Positions 63,904-64,000 of a stretch of DNA of 64,000 nucleotides are shown one piece after another. Where the stretch lies: NCBI GenBank assembly GCA_905220665.1, contig CAJNAR010000147.1, positions 496,001 to 560,000 of the forward strand, written 5' to 3'. The notes beneath the pieces are model-generated. The model saw only the letters and a list, made by a program, of their open reading frames with translations. It was not told the origin of the DNA and did not search any database. The DNA is from Albugo candida. Lineage: Eukaryota > Oomycota > Peronosporomycetes > Albuginales > Albuginaceae. The number at the start of each line of letters is the position of its first letter. The stretch's first letter is position 1. The translations under genes were made by a program, and so were the position numbers.

Positions 63904-64000
63904 GGGTGTACGAGACGGAAGCGTTTTGAACGACGCAAGTGAGTGATTTTGACTGTCAATATCGGACGGTAATAAAATCGTACTTGATCGATTTCTGGCG

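Noticed and set aside
1..64000. Search for tRNA, rRNA, CRISPR or bacterial-type operon features
   Set aside because: No cloverleaf, rRNA-like or regularly spaced repeat array was noticed; spliceosomal introns rule out a prokaryotic reading.

Overview
The window is eukaryotic nuclear DNA. About 51 introns can be read directly; all are GT-AG and nearly all are 45-66 nt. Genes are packed tail-to-tail or head-to-head with 50-300 bp between them, and GC content is moderate. Two motile-cilium genes (CFAP54, CFAP57) indicate a flagellated stage. A secreted protein with paired cysteines, including one CX2CX5G motif, resembles a class described from white-rust oomycetes. My inference is a compact oomycete genome, most likely Albugo or a close relative; this rests on style and content, not on a search.

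Layout: 0.6-6 kb holds an SCP2-domain protein, an acinus homologue (SAP, RRM and RSB motif) and an unnamed 533-residue protein, all on +. 6-8 kb is a four-PH-domain protein on -. 8.8-21.4 kb holds WDR55, a single-chain cyclic-nucleotide-regulated AGC kinase and the intronless 8.3-kb CFAP54 gene, all on +. 21.5-27.4 kb holds eIF2-gamma (-) and CFAP57 (+). 28-31 kb is a TEX10/IPI1 ribosome-biogenesis protein. 31-33 kb is a transposon patch: a decayed MULE/FAR1-type fragment, then a 655-bp element with 21-bp terminal inverted repeats and an 8-bp target duplication. 33-35.9 kb holds GMPPA, a RING protein and an acidic unknown.

36-49 kb is gene-poor. It holds a membrane-anchored M14 carboxypeptidase, a decayed duplicate of two genes that lie 8 kb further on, and a 589-residue secreted protein with five CxxC modules. 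49-57.7 kb is dense again: a DUF2439 (ZGRF1/Mte1-like) protein, a twin-CX9C protein, delta-COP, AP-1 gamma and glutaryl-CoA dehydrogenase. 57.75-63 kb holds a protein with hnRNP-Q-acidic-domain-like repeats and a plasma-membrane-type Ca2+-ATPase with a calmodulin-binding tail. An unplaced 151-residue ORF ends the window.

Most genes are housekeeping: RNA processing, translation, ribosome assembly, two vesicle coats, lysine catabolism, calcium export and sugar-nucleotide supply. They are not an operon-like functional set. The parts most likely to be lineage-specific are the CxxC-module secreted protein, the local duplication and the transposon patch.
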